Of a stretch of DNA of 64,000 nt, positions 27,417 through 35,896 are shown piece by piece (the stretch's first letter is position 1; every line of letters starts with the position of its first letter). Below the pieces are notes generated by a model. That model did not search any database and had not been told where the DNA came from. It worked only from the letters and a program-made list of their open reading frames with translations. A program made the position numbers and the translations under genes. Origin of the DNA: Arthrobacter sp. UNC362MFTsu5.1 (GTDB taxonomy: Bacteria > Actinomycetota > Actinomycetes > Actinomycetales > Micrococcaceae); the NCBI RefSeq assembly GCF_000685965.1, contig NZ_JMLE01000004.1, positions 62,001-126,000 of the forward strand, read 5' to 3'.

Positions 27417-28010
27417 ATGTCAACGTCGAAGCCACGCGGCCAGTACGCAAAGGGAGCGGAACGCCGCGAACAGATCATCCAGACGGCCACTGATGTTTTT
27501 GCCACGGAAGGCTTCGAAGGGACCGCGCTCAAGCGCGTAGCGGAGCTGGTGGGGGTCAAGGAGGCCACTCTGTTCCACTACTTCCGGGGCAAACAGGAAC
27601 TGCTGACGGCCGTGCTGGCTGAGCGGGACCGGCGGAGCCTGGCCGTCAGTGACCAGGAGGAAGCGGGCCTTCAGCTGTTGGCGCTGATCGCTGAGCGCAA
27701 CCGCAAGGAGCCGGGGCTGACCACGCTCTATGCCGTGGCCTCGGCGACGGCAAATGATCCGGGGCATGACTCCCACCCCTATTTCCAGGAACGCTATGCC
27801 CAGGTGGTGGCGGACCTGGCCGAGGACATCGGCCGGCGCCAGGGTGCCGGCGAAGTGCGCACGGACGTGTCCGCCACCATGCTGGCCCGGCTGGTGGTGG
27901 CGGCCTTCGACGGCCTGCAGTTGCAGTGGCTCTACGACAAAAACGTCGACATGGCGGAGGGCCTGTCCCAGCTCGTCGACGTGCTGCTGGCCCCGCCCGG
28001 CGGGAGTTAG
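27417..28010 (+). CDS. TetR-family regulator
   Basis: 197 aa. N-terminal helix-turn-helix (EQIIQTATDVFATEGFEGTALKRVAELVGVKEATLFHYFRGKQELL) and a helical ligand domain with AYVASAT-like and FDGLQLQWLYDK segments. It diverges from the MFS-GH3 operon and probably represses it until a sugar binds. ATG 27417 is leaderless. The stop overlaps the stop of the convergent LacI gene by 4 bp. Confidence 0.85.
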   Translation: MSTSKPRGQYAKGAERREQIIQTATDVFATEGFEGTALKRVAELVGVKEATLFHYFRGKQELLTAVLAERDRRSLAVSDQEEAGLQLLALIAERNRKEPGLTTLYAVASATANDPGHDSHPYFQERYAQVVADLAEDIGRRQGAGEVRTDVSATMLARLVVAAFDGLQLQWLYDKNVDMAEGLSQLVDVLLAPPGGS

Positions 28011-29035
28011 TTGGTCGCGGGTGCGGTTCCTGAGCTGCTGCGGACTTCGAGCTTCGGTTCGAATACCGTGGGCCCCCCGGCGGGTGCGTCGGAGGGGACC
28101 TGGCGGATCAGGTCCCGCATCCGGTGCCACGCCTGCTGGCCAAGTTCGGTGATGGGAACCGCCGCCGTGGTGAGTGTCGGGGTGGTGTAGCGGGCAAACG
28201 GAATGTCGTCGAAGCCGGTGACGGACATGTCGTCAGGGACCCGGATCCCGCGCTCGTGGAGTCCGCTCAGCAGGCCCATGGCCACGAGGTCGTTGAAGGC
28301 CAGGATGCCGGTGGCGCCGCTTGCCAGAACGGCATCCACTGACTGGTGCCCTGCCTCGAAGGTGGAACCGCCGTCGAGCATTTGCAGCTCAATCCCCGGG
28401 TGGGCCGCCGTGAACTTTGCCAGGCCCGCGAGGCGCAGGCCGTTGGACGCGCTCCGGGCAGGACCGGCCAGGAAGGCGAGGCGCGTATGGCCCAGGCCCA
28501 CGAGGTGCTCGGCCAGTTCCTGGATTCCCTGGCCGTAGTCCACCATAAGGCTCGGCGTATGGGTGTCCACGGTGGTGCGGTTGATCAGCACCATGGGCTG
28601 GAGTGACGGCGCCAGCTCTTCCAGTTCGGCGTCGGCCATGCGCGGCGCGCACAGCACCAGGCCGTCGCAGCGGCGGCGCGCCTCGCCCGCGAGGATGGCC
28701 TCCTCGCTTGACACCTCGGACGAATCGGCGATCAGGACGCGGTAGCCATCCTGGGCGGCCGCCATGCTGAGGCCGCGGAGGATGGCCTGGAAAGTGGGGT
28801 TGGAGAGGTCCGGCACCACGATCCCGATGGTGTCCGTTTTGCCCAGCGCCAGGCTGCGGCCCACCGGGTTCGGCTGGTAGTTCAGCTCGGTTGCGGCCGC
28901 CCGGACCCGCTCGGCGATGGTGGGGTCAACCGTGAAGTTGCCGTTCATGACACGCGACACGGTGGCGTGCGAAACGCCGGCCTTGAGGGCGACGTCGGCA
29001 ATGCCGATTCGCCGGGTGGTGGCTCTCCTGCCCAA
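28007..29035 (-). CDS. LacI-family transcriptional regulator
   Basis: 342 aa. DNA-binding head GIADVALKAGVSHATVSRVMNGNFTVDPTIAERVRAA with hinge helix NPVGRSLALGKT, then a periplasmic-binding-protein-like core (TIGIVVPDLSNPTFQAILRG through VTGFDDIPFARYTTPTLTTA). The start is a TTG at 29035 with AAAGGGG 5 nt upstream; no ATG fits. A GAGAAAACGCTTTCTC palindrome lies 120 bp upstream, between this gene and the divergent uronate operon. Similar boxes recur eight times to the right, so it is the best candidate for repressor of the whole catabolic island. Confidence 0.88.
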   Translation of the reverse strand: MGRRATTRRIGIADVALKAGVSHATVSRVMNGNFTVDPTIAERVRAAATELNYQPNPVGRSLALGKTDTIGIVVPDLSNPTFQAILRGLSMAAAQDGYRVLIADSSEVSSEEAILAGEARRRCDGLVLCAPRMADAELEELAPSLQPMVLINRTTVDTHTPSLMVDYGQGIQELAEHLVGLGHTRLAFLAGPARSASNGLRLAGLAKFTAAHPGIELQMLDGGSTFEAGHQSVDAVLASGATGILAFNDLVAMGLLSGLHERGIRVPDDMSVTGFDDIPFARYTTPTLTTAAVPITELGQQAWHRMRDLIRQVPSDAPAGGPTVFEPKLEVRSSSGTAPATN

Positions 29036-29110
29036 TGCTGCCCCTTTCCGGGCTTCTCCGACCCCTGCCGGATTTGTCTTCCCGTTCGGGCCTCCCCGTT
29101 CGGGGGATGG

Positions 29111-29149
29111 TTGACGGGACCGCCAGAGTCTTGATACAAAGCTTATAAC
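29111..29149 (+). promoter_or_regulatory. Candidate promoter of the uronate/aldarate operon
   Basis: TTGACG (29111-29116), an 18-nt spacer, TACAAA (29135-29140). TATAAC at 29144-29149 is an alternative -10 just before the LacI box, without a clear -35. Confidence 0.45.
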
Positions 29150-29154
29150 GCTCC

Positions 29155-29170
29155 GAGAAAACGCTTTCTC
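29155..29170. promoter_or_regulatory. LacI-type box 1
   Basis: GAGAAAACGCTTTCTC, one of the strongest matches to the island consensus, between the LacI gene and the operon starting at 29242, directly 3' of its -10 region. Confidence 0.8.
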
Positions 29171-29241
29171 ACAATTCTCACCGCACCACTACCGGCCGTC
29201 AAGCGGCCAGCGTTCCTGCCTTCCGAAAGGGTTACACCGCA

Positions 29242-30759
29242 ATGGGCAACACCGCCAATACCGTCACTCCGGGCAGCACCGTCGCAGCCGACGGCACAAC
29301 AGCCAGCGGGACAGCAGCCAGCGGGACAGCAGCCGCAGCCGCCGGCTCTGTCTCCGCCCACCCCGTCCGCAAAGCGCGCATCGCGCTGATCGGCACCGGG
29401 GGCCGGTCCGAGATGTACATCCGTGCCATCTTCGGCAAGCACTCGGATACCGCCGAACTGGTGGCCTTCTCCGACGTGAACCCCGGCCGCGTGGAGTTCT
29501 ACCAGAAACTCATCCAGGAACTCGGCGCTCCGGGTCCTGTCGCGGCCTTCGATCCCGCCGATCTGACCGCCTTCATCCGGGCCAACGACATTGACCGGGT
29601 CGTGGTGACCACGCCGGACTACACCCACGCCGACTACATCGTGGAAGGCCTCGAGGCCGGTGCCGACGTCGTCGTCGAAAAGCCGCTGACCATCGACGCC
29701 GAAGGCTGCCGCCGGATCACCAAGGCGGTGGAAGAGACTGGCCGGAACGTGGTGGTCACCTTCAACTACCGCTACTCGCCGCGCAACAGCGCGCTGAAGG
29801 AGATCATCCAGAGCGGCGTGATCGGCAAGGTCACGTCCATCGACTTCAGCTGGGTCCTGGACACGGTCCACGGCGCCGACTACTTCCGCCGCTGGCACCG
29901 CGAAAAGAAGAACTCCGGCGGCCTGCTGATCCACAAAGCCTCCCACCACTTCGACCTGGTCAACTGGTGGATCGACGATGTGCCGGAGCGCGTTTTCGCA
30001 TCCGGCGGACTGAAGTTTTACGGCGACACGAACGCCGCCGAGCGCGGCCTGGGCCCCCGTCCGGAGCGGGGAACCGTGGACACGGAGGTCCGGGACCCCT
30101 TCGCGCTGGACCTGCGTGAAGACGAGCGGCTCAAGGCGCTGTTCCTGGACAACGAGCATTACGACGGCTACCGCCGCGACCAGGACGTCTTCACGGCCGG
30201 CATCACCATCGAGGACAACCTGGCGCTGGTGGTGGACTACCAGGGCGGTCCCGTCCTCAGCTACTCGCTCAATGCGCACAGCCCGTGGGAGGGCTACCGC
30301 GTGGCCGTCAACGGCACCGAGGGCCGCGCCGAACTCGAAGTGGTGGAACGCGCAGCGGTGGTGCACAGCACCGACAAGAAGACCGTGGTGGATCCCTCCG
30401 CGACGCCGGTCGATGAAGACGACGCGGTCCGCCGCAACGGTGAACGGCTGGTGGTCCAGCGGCATTGGGAGGCGGCCTATGAAGTGCCGATCGTCAACGG
30501 CGAAGGCGGCCACGGCGGCGGCGACGAGCTCCTCCTGTCCGATCTCTTCAACGGCCCCGGCGAGGACCCGCTGGGCCGTCCGTCCGGCTACCTCGACGGC
30601 CTCCGTTCCGTTTCAGTCGGCATTGCCGGCAATGCGTCCCTGGAGTCCGGGCTGCCGGTCCGCACCGCGGACCTGGGACTCGGCGCCGACCTCCGCCGGG
30701 CCGCCCGGCCGGCGGCCCGATCGGCGTCGACCGGGCCGGCGTCGACCCGTGCCCAGTGA
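29242..30759 (+). CDS. Gfo/Idh/MocA-family oxidoreductase
   Basis: 505 aa. Rossmann domain at ~45-165 (ARIALIGTGGRSEMYIRAIF, FSDVNPGR, VVVTTPDYTHADYIVEGLEAG, VVVEKPLTID with the EKP motif) and the C-terminal alpha/beta dimer domain with SGGLLIHKASHHFDLVNWW. NAD(P)-dependent oxidation of a sugar or sugar acid is expected; the substrate is unknown. The N-terminal ~40 residues are Ala/Thr/Gly-rich, contain a 15-bp DNA duplication (AGCCAGCGGGACAGC) and are not part of the fold. The C-terminus is also long and basic. Start ATG 29242 with GAAAGGG upstream. First gene of a five-gene operon. Confidence 0.85.
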   Translation: MGNTANTVTPGSTVAADGTTASGTAASGTAAAAAGSVSAHPVRKARIALIGTGGRSEMYIRAIFGKHSDTAELVAFSDVNPGRVEFYQKLIQELGAPGPVAAFDPADLTAFIRANDIDRVVVTTPDYTHADYIVEGLEAGADVVVEKPLTIDAEGCRRITKAVEETGRNVVVTFNYRYSPRNSALKEIIQSGVIGKVTSIDFSWVLDTVHGADYFRRWHREKKNSGGLLIHKASHHFDLVNWWIDDVPERVFASGGLKFYGDTNAAERGLGPRPERGTVDTEVRDPFALDLREDERLKALFLDNEHYDGYRRDQDVFTAGITIEDNLALVVDYQGGPVLSYSLNAHSPWEGYRVAVNGTEGRAELEVVERAAVVHSTDKKTVVDPSATPVDEDDAVRRNGERLVVQRHWEAAYEVPIVNGEGGHGGGDELLLSDLFNGPGEDPLGRPSGYLDGLRSVSVGIAGNASLESGLPVRTADLGLGADLRRAARPAARSASTGPASTRAQ

Positions 30760-30793
30760 CCTGACCCCCAGACCGAGTAAGGACCAGATCACC

Positions 30794-31762
30794 ATGAGCA
30801 GGATTTTTGTTACCGGCGGCTCCGGCAGGCTGGGGCGCAGCGTTGTTGCCGGCCTCGCCGCCGCAGGCCACTACGTCATCTCCGTGGACCGGGACGCTGT
30901 CCCCGCGGCCCAGCTGCCCGACGGCGTTGAGCAGCACACAGCCGACCTCCTGGCGCCGGGGGAGGCGGTGCGCCTCCTGCGCGAAACAGCGCCCGACGCC
31001 GTCGTCCACCTTGCGGCGATCGCCGTACCGTTCAGCGCGCCGGAAGACGTCATCTTCAGCACCAACACGAGGCTGGCATACGCCGTCGTCAGTGCGGCGA
31101 CCGAACTGCGCATCGGCAAGATCGTCACCGCAAGCAGCCCCACCGTGCTGGGGTACGGTTCGCCGGCCGGCTGGCTGCCGGAGGGCTTCCCGGTGGACGA
31201 ACGCACCACCCCCAAACCGTGGAACGCCTACGCGCTGTCCAAGCTCATTGCCGAGCAGACAGTGCAGATGTTCGCCGCTGCCCAGGGAGATGCCATCCGC
31301 TACGCGGCCTTCCGGCCCTGCTATGTGATCTCGCCCGAGGAATGGGACGGGGCACCCACCCAGCAGGGCCACACCGTGGCCGAACGCCTGGCCGACCCCG
31401 CCCTGTCCGCACCGGCGCTCTTCAACTACGTGGACGCCCGCGACGTCGCCGATTTCCTGGACGTGCTCCTGCAGAAGATGGACACCATCCCCAACGGGGA
31501 AACCTTCTTCGTGGGCGCCGCCGACGCGCTGGCCACCGCACCGCTAGCCGAACTGATGCCGCGGTTCCTGCCCGGCAGCTCGGAGCTTGCGGCCGGACTC
31601 ACCGGCACCAGCCCGGCCTTTTCGATTGCCAAGGCCCGCGAACTGCTCGGCTGGGAGCCCCGGCGAAGCTGGCGGACCGAGCTGAAGACTGACACCACCC
31701 TCAACGACGAGACCCCTGCCGTGCTGGTCGCGGCAGGCACAGGATCAAAGGAGACCCGATGA
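30794..31762 (+). CDS. NAD-dependent extended SDR (uronate dehydrogenase-like)
   Basis: 322 aa. FVTGGSGRLGRSVVAGL is the NAD-binding loop, VVHLAAIAVPF follows strand 4, and NAYALSKLIAEQ gives the catalytic Tyr-xxx-Lys. The neighbours (KdgD, enolase-superfamily enzyme, semialdehyde dehydrogenase) make a uronate dehydrogenase that oxidises D-galacturonate or D-glucuronate to the aldarolactone the most sensible role. Known uronate dehydrogenases are shorter (about 265 aa), so an epimerase remains possible. AAGGA lies 10 nt before ATG 30794; the last 4 nt overlap kdgD. Confidence 0.8.
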   Translation: MSRIFVTGGSGRLGRSVVAGLAAAGHYVISVDRDAVPAAQLPDGVEQHTADLLAPGEAVRLLRETAPDAVVHLAAIAVPFSAPEDVIFSTNTRLAYAVVSAATELRIGKIVTASSPTVLGYGSPAGWLPEGFPVDERTTPKPWNAYALSKLIAEQTVQMFAAAQGDAIRYAAFRPCYVISPEEWDGAPTQQGHTVAERLADPALSAPALFNYVDARDVADFLDVLLQKMDTIPNGETFFVGAADALATAPLAELMPRFLPGSSELAAGLTGTSPAFSIAKARELLGWEPRRSWRTELKTDTTLNDETPAVLVAAGTGSKETR

Positions 31763-32664
31763 AATTCGACGGCGTACTGTTCTTCCCCGTCACGCCCTTC
31801 ACACCGGAAGGGGCCGTGGACGTGGACATCCTCAAGGAGCACATCACGTCCCGCCTGCCGCACGGGCCGGGCGGCGTGTTTCCGGCCTGCGGCACCGGCG
31901 AGTTCCATGCGCTGAGCCTCGACGAGGTGCGCACCGTGGTGACCGCCGCCGTCGAGGCCGTTGCGGGACAGGTGCCGGTGGTGGCCGGTGCCGGCGGTCC
32001 GCTGGGCCATGCGCTGGCCGCCGCCCGGGTGGCCGAGGAAGCGGGAGCGGACGCGCTGCTGGTCCTTCCGCCGTACCTGGTGACCGGCCCCACCGACGGC
32101 CTGGTGGCGTACATCGAGGCAGTGGCCTCGGCCAGCAGCCTGCCGGTGATCGTCTACCACCGCGGCAACGCCAAGTACACGGCCGCCTCCATGACCCGCC
32201 TGGCAGCCAACCCCAAGGTGATCGGCTTCAAGGACGGCCTGGGCGACGTTGGCCTCGCCCAGGAAATCGTCAGCGCCATCAACGCCACCGGCCGCGAGGA
32301 CTTCCTGCTCTTCAACGGCCTGCTCACCGCGGAACTGACCCAGGGCGCCTACCGCGGCCTGGGCATCCCGCTCTATTCCTCCGCCGCGTTCGCCATGGCA
32401 CCGGAGATCGCCAAGGCCTACTACGACGCCTACATCTCCGGCGACGAGGACCGCCGGCACGCCCTGCTGGACGGCTTCTACGCGCCGCTGGTCCGCCTCC
32501 GCGACCAGACCCCGGGGTTCGGCGTCTCCCTGATCAAGGCCGGACTGCGCCTGGGCGGCCTGCCGGTCGGTCCGGTCCGCGCCCCGCTCGTTGACCCCAC
32601 CGAGGAACAACTCGTCCAGCTCAAGTCCATCCTGGCCAAGGGCTACGAGCTGGCCGGCCGCTAA
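31759..32664 (+). CDS. kdgD: 5-dehydro-4-deoxyglucarate dehydratase
   Basis: 301 aa of the DHDPS/NAL aldolase superfamily. It dehydrates and decarboxylates 5-dehydro-4-deoxy-D-glucarate to 2,5-dioxopentanoate. The Schiff-base lysine is Lys158 in VIGFKDGLGD, the catalytic tyrosine Tyr133 in VIVYHRGN, and the substrate loop is FPACGTGEFHAL. Starts with an ATGA overlap with the SDR gene, and its stop TAA shares a base with the next ATG. Confidence 0.9.
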   Translation: MKFDGVLFFPVTPFTPEGAVDVDILKEHITSRLPHGPGGVFPACGTGEFHALSLDEVRTVVTAAVEAVAGQVPVVAGAGGPLGHALAAARVAEEAGADALLVLPPYLVTGPTDGLVAYIEAVASASSLPVIVYHRGNAKYTAASMTRLAANPKVIGFKDGLGDVGLAQEIVSAINATGREDFLLFNGLLTAELTQGAYRGLGIPLYSSAAFAMAPEIAKAYYDAYISGDEDRRHALLDGFYAPLVRLRDQTPGFGVSLIKAGLRLGGLPVGPVRAPLVDPTEEQLVQLKSILAKGYELAGR

Positions 32665-33821
32665 TGGGTTCGCCAGTTGCCGGAGCCCAGCTTGCCGAAG
32701 CCCCAGTTGCCGATGCGGTCCGCACCGCACCGCTCATCACGGGTCTGTCCAGCCGCATCCTGACCGTTCCGCTCCTGCGGAGCTGGGGCGCGGAGGCGCC
32801 GGAAAACCATGTGATCGTCACCGAACTCCAAACGGACGACGGCGGCACCGGCCATGGCTTCTCCTGGACGCCCACCATCGGCCCGCAAGCGGTCAAAGCC
32901 CTCCTCGACTTCGACGTCGCGCCTTTCATCAGGGGGCTCGACGCGAATCCCGAAGGAGTGTGGGACCAGCTGTGGAAGCGGCTGCACGAAGCCGGCGGCG
33001 GGGGACTGACCACCATCGCCATGGCCGGCGTTGACCTTGCGTTGTGGGACCTGCAGGCACGGCGCGCCGGAACCTCGGTGACCGGGCTGCTGGGCCAGCG
33101 CCAGGATTCCGTGGAGGTGTATGGCTCCGGCGTGAACCTGCACTATTCACTCGGGGAGCTCGTGGACCAGGTGGAGCGCTGGGTTGCCGCCGGGCATAAC
33201 GCCGTCAAGATCAAGGTGGGAAAGCCGGACATCCGGGAGGACGCCGAGCGCGTGGCCGCCGTCCGCAAGGTCCTGGGGCCCGACCGCAAGCTCATGATCG
33301 ACGCCAACCAGCGCTGGGACCTGCCCGCCACCTTCCGGGCCCTGGACGTGCTGGCGGAGTTCGGCCTCGAATGGCTGGAAGAACCGCTCCGCGCGGACGA
33401 TCTCTGGGCCTACCGCAGGCTCCGCCAACACTCGCCGGTGCCCATCGCGCTGGGCGAGAACCTGCACACCATCTACCGCTTCCGCGACTTCATCGAAGCC
33501 GGCGCGGTGGACATCATCCAGCCCAACATCATCCGCGTCGGCGGCATCACCCCGTTCCGGCGCATCGTGGAACTTGCCCGCACGCACAGCATCAGGGTCC
33601 TGCCGCACCTGCTGCCGGAGCTCTCCGGCCAGCTCGCCTTGACCATGGCCGAGCCCACCCTGGTGGAGGACGTCGAGGACGCCTCCTTCGAACAGCTCGG
33701 CATACTGGACGCGCCCTCGCCCGTGCACGTCAGCAACAGCCGGCTCACGCTTGCCGGCCGGCCCGGGCTGGGGTTCGCTTTCTCGGACCCCTCCGACCAC
33801 CAGGACAGGAAATTACTGTGA
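32664..33821 (+). CDS. Enolase-superfamily enzyme (galactarolactone cycloisomerase or aldarate dehydratase)
   Basis: 385 aa of the mandelate racemase/muconate lactonizing group. Catalytic KxK at 182-184 (KIKVG); metal ligands Asp213 (MIDANQRWD), Glu239 (WLEEP) and Glu265 (LGENLH); a His in VLPHLLPEL fits the second base. Beside a uronate dehydrogenase-like gene and kdgD, either cycloisomerisation of galactaro-1,4-lactone or dehydration of galactarate/glucarate would feed KdgD. Sequence alone does not decide. The first ~25 residues are a non-conserved extension. Overlaps the ALDH gene by 4 nt. Confidence 0.85.
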   Translation: MGSPVAGAQLAEAPVADAVRTAPLITGLSSRILTVPLLRSWGAEAPENHVIVTELQTDDGGTGHGFSWTPTIGPQAVKALLDFDVAPFIRGLDANPEGVWDQLWKRLHEAGGGGLTTIAMAGVDLALWDLQARRAGTSVTGLLGQRQDSVEVYGSGVNLHYSLGELVDQVERWVAAGHNAVKIKVGKPDIREDAERVAAVRKVLGPDRKLMIDANQRWDLPATFRALDVLAEFGLEWLEEPLRADDLWAYRRLRQHSPVPIALGENLHTIYRFRDFIEAGAVDIIQPNIIRVGGITPFRRIVELARTHSIRVLPHLLPELSGQLALTMAEPTLVEDVEDASFEQLGILDAPSPVHVSNSRLTLAGRPGLGFAFSDPSDHQDRKLL

Positions 33822-35287
33822 CAACTGCAACCCTCGACCTCACGGCCCTGACGGCCGCCGCCACCCGGGCGGCCAAAGCGGCCGCTGCAGCGTCCGACGT
33901 CGAACGGTCCCGTTGGCTGCACGCCGTCGCCGACGCCCTGGACGCCAACGTGACCGAACTGGTGGCCATCGCCGATGCGGAAACCCGGCTGGGTGCCGCA
34001 CGGCTGACCGGCGAGGTAGCCCGCACCACCGGCCAGCTGCGGCTTTTCGCCGCGGTGATCACCGAAGGCTCCTACCTGGAAGCGGTGATCGACCATGCCG
34101 ATCCCTCGGCCACGCCGCCCAAACCGGACCTGCGGCGGCTGCTGAAGCCGATCGGCCCCGTGGCTGTGTTCTCGGCGTCGAACTTCCCTTTCGCGTTCTC
34201 GGTGGCGGGCGGTGACACGGCGTCTGCCCTCGCCGTCGGCTGTTCCGTGATTGTGAAGGCCCACTCCGGCCACCTCAGGCTGTCAGAGCGGACGGCGGAC
34301 ATCGTCACGGCGGCGCTGGCTGCGGCCGGTGCCCCCGACGGCCTGTTCGCGCTGGTCAGCGGCCGGGAAGCCGGCACCGCGCTGGTGCAGGATCCGGCGA
34401 TCAAAGCCGTGGGCTTCACCGGATCCATTCCCGGCGGCCGGGCGCTGTTCGACCTGGCCGTTTCCCGGCCCGAGCCCATCCCGTTCTACGGCGAACTCGG
34501 CAGCCTCAACCCCGTGGTGGTCACCGCCGCAGCGCTGCGGGCCCGGGACGGCGAGCTGGCCGCAGGCCTCGCAGGGTCCTTCACCCTCGGCGCCGGGCAG
34601 TTCTGCACCAAACCGGGGCTCGTGTTCATCCCGGCCGGCACCGACTTCCCGGCGCTGCTGGCCGAAGCCACCAAGGACAAGGCGGCCGCGCCCATGCTGA
34701 CGGAGCGCATCGCCGAGGCCTACCCGGACGGACTGCAGGCGGTGGCTGGACTGACCGATGCCGCGGGCGCGGCAGCCGTCGAGGTGGTCAGCGGTTCGGT
34801 GGAGCAGGACGCGGCTGCAGACGGTGCCGCCCCGGTGGTGTTCCTGACCTCCGCGGCAAACGTACTGGAGCGCCCGGAGGAACTGCTGGAGGAGTGCTTC
34901 GGGCCCACCACGCTGCTGATCGAATACTCGGACCAGGACGAGTTGGCCGAAGCCCTTGCCGTGGTGCCCGGCAGCCTGACGGCCACCGTCCACGCGGAGC
35001 CGGGCGAGGATGTTTCCGGCCTGGTGGAGCTGCTCTCCGGCCTCGCCGGCCGTGTGCTGTTCGACGGCTGGCCCACCGGCGTTGCGGTGAACTGGGCGCA
35101 GCAGCACGGCGGGCCGTACCCGGCCACCACGTCGCTGTTCACCTCGGTGGGGGCGACGGCGGTGCGCCGCTTCCAGCGTCCCGTTGCCTATCAGGAGGCT
35201 CCCGAAGCAGTGCTGCATCCTGCCCTGCGTGAAGCTAACACGCTCGGCATTCCGCGCCGCGTGGACGGCGTGCTGGTGCTTCCGTAG
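33818..35287 (+). CDS. 2,5-dioxopentanoate (alpha-ketoglutarate semialdehyde) dehydrogenase
   Basis: 489 aa aldehyde dehydrogenase. Asn122 in SASNFPF, general base Glu226 in FYGELGSLNP and nucleophile Cys263 in GAGQFCTKPG. The FYGELGSLNP/QFCTKPG pattern is typical of the KGSADH subgroup. It oxidises the KdgD product to 2-oxoglutarate, closing the route into the TCA cycle. GTG 33818 overlaps the preceding stop (GTGA) and has AGGA upstream. Confidence 0.9.
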   Translation: MTTATLDLTALTAAATRAAKAAAAASDVERSRWLHAVADALDANVTELVAIADAETRLGAARLTGEVARTTGQLRLFAAVITEGSYLEAVIDHADPSATPPKPDLRRLLKPIGPVAVFSASNFPFAFSVAGGDTASALAVGCSVIVKAHSGHLRLSERTADIVTAALAAAGAPDGLFALVSGREAGTALVQDPAIKAVGFTGSIPGGRALFDLAVSRPEPIPFYGELGSLNPVVVTAAALRARDGELAAGLAGSFTLGAGQFCTKPGLVFIPAGTDFPALLAEATKDKAAAPMLTERIAEAYPDGLQAVAGLTDAAGAAAVEVVSGSVEQDAAADGAAPVVFLTSAANVLERPEELLEECFGPTTLLIEYSDQDELAEALAVVPGSLTATVHAEPGEDVSGLVELLSGLAGRVLFDGWPTGVAVNWAQQHGGPYPATTSLFTSVGATAVRRFQRPVAYQEAPEAVLHPALREANTLGIPRRVDGVLVLP

Positions 35288-35398
35288 CTTCACAGGGCAG
35301 TTCACGGCAGGCGACACAGGAAGATCACCGCCCGGAAACGTTGCCGCAATCTTGTTGGGGGAAGCTGTTCCCAGGAGCATCGCCAGGGGAGGCACACA

Positions 35399-35869
35399 GT
35401 GGAAGCAAGCGGGAATTCAACCATCCGGACGTGTTCGGATTTGGCAGTCGGGGAAGAAATTGAGGCCTGGCACAAGGGCCGGCTGTTCCACCGGGGGAGC
35501 GTGACGGAGACAATTCCTTCCACGGACCTGTTCTGGATCGTGGATTCGCGAACCGGGGCGCGCAAGCTGCTGGACGTGGAGGCCCTGGAAATTGTCAGGG
35601 TTGAAAAGACCGTTGCGGTTGAGGCTGTCCGGGCTGAGCCTGTGGGTGCTCGCCCGGCCAGGCCTGAACCGGCCAAGCCTGCGGCCGCGAGGCGCGAACC
35701 GGCCAAGCCTGCGGCCGCAAGGCCTGAGCCGGCCAAGCCCGCTGCCGCGAGGCGCGAATCTGCCCGTGTGGAATCTGCCTACGTGGACAAGGCGGCACGC
35801 GCGGAGCGGCTCGCCGCTCCGCGCGCAGCCCGTCGGGAACCGCACGTCGTGTGGTTCTCCAACGCCTGA
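35399..35869 (+). CDS. Small protein with PAKPAAARRE repeats, function unknown
   Basis: 156 aa. Residues 1-75 look like a small beta-rich domain (LAVGEEIEAWHKGRLFHRGSVTET, LFWIVDSRTGARKLLDVEAL). Residues ~85-125 are three near-perfect 10-residue repeats (PAKPAAARRE type) encoded by 30-bp DNA repeats; the rest is basic. Similar small proteins with the same N-terminal half are, as far as I recall, common in Arthrobacter and unnamed. GTG 35399 has GGGGAGG 6 nt upstream. It follows the uronate operon by 111 nt without an obvious own promoter. Confidence 0.65.
   Translation: MEASGNSTIRTCSDLAVGEEIEAWHKGRLFHRGSVTETIPSTDLFWIVDSRTGARKLLDVEALEIVRVEKTVAVEAVRAEPVGARPARPEPAKPAAARREPAKPAAARPEPAKPAAARRESARVESAYVDKAARAERLAAPRAARREPHVVWFSNA
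35666..35755 (+). repeat. Three 30-bp in-frame tandem repeats
   Basis: Units 35666-35695, 35696-35725 and 35726-35755 on the pattern GAACCGGCCAAGCCTGCGGC. Length variation between strains would be expected. Confidence 0.9.
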
Positions 35870-35896
35870 ATCCCGGACCGTTCCGGCTCACACAGT

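Noticed and set aside
28045-28075. GGTTCGAATACC resembling a tRNA T-loop
   Set aside because: It lies inside the LacI coding sequence, with no D-loop, anticodon arm or acceptor stem around it.
35660-35760. CRISPR-like array
   Set aside because: The 30-bp units are contiguous, in frame and without spacers; it is a protein-coding repeat.
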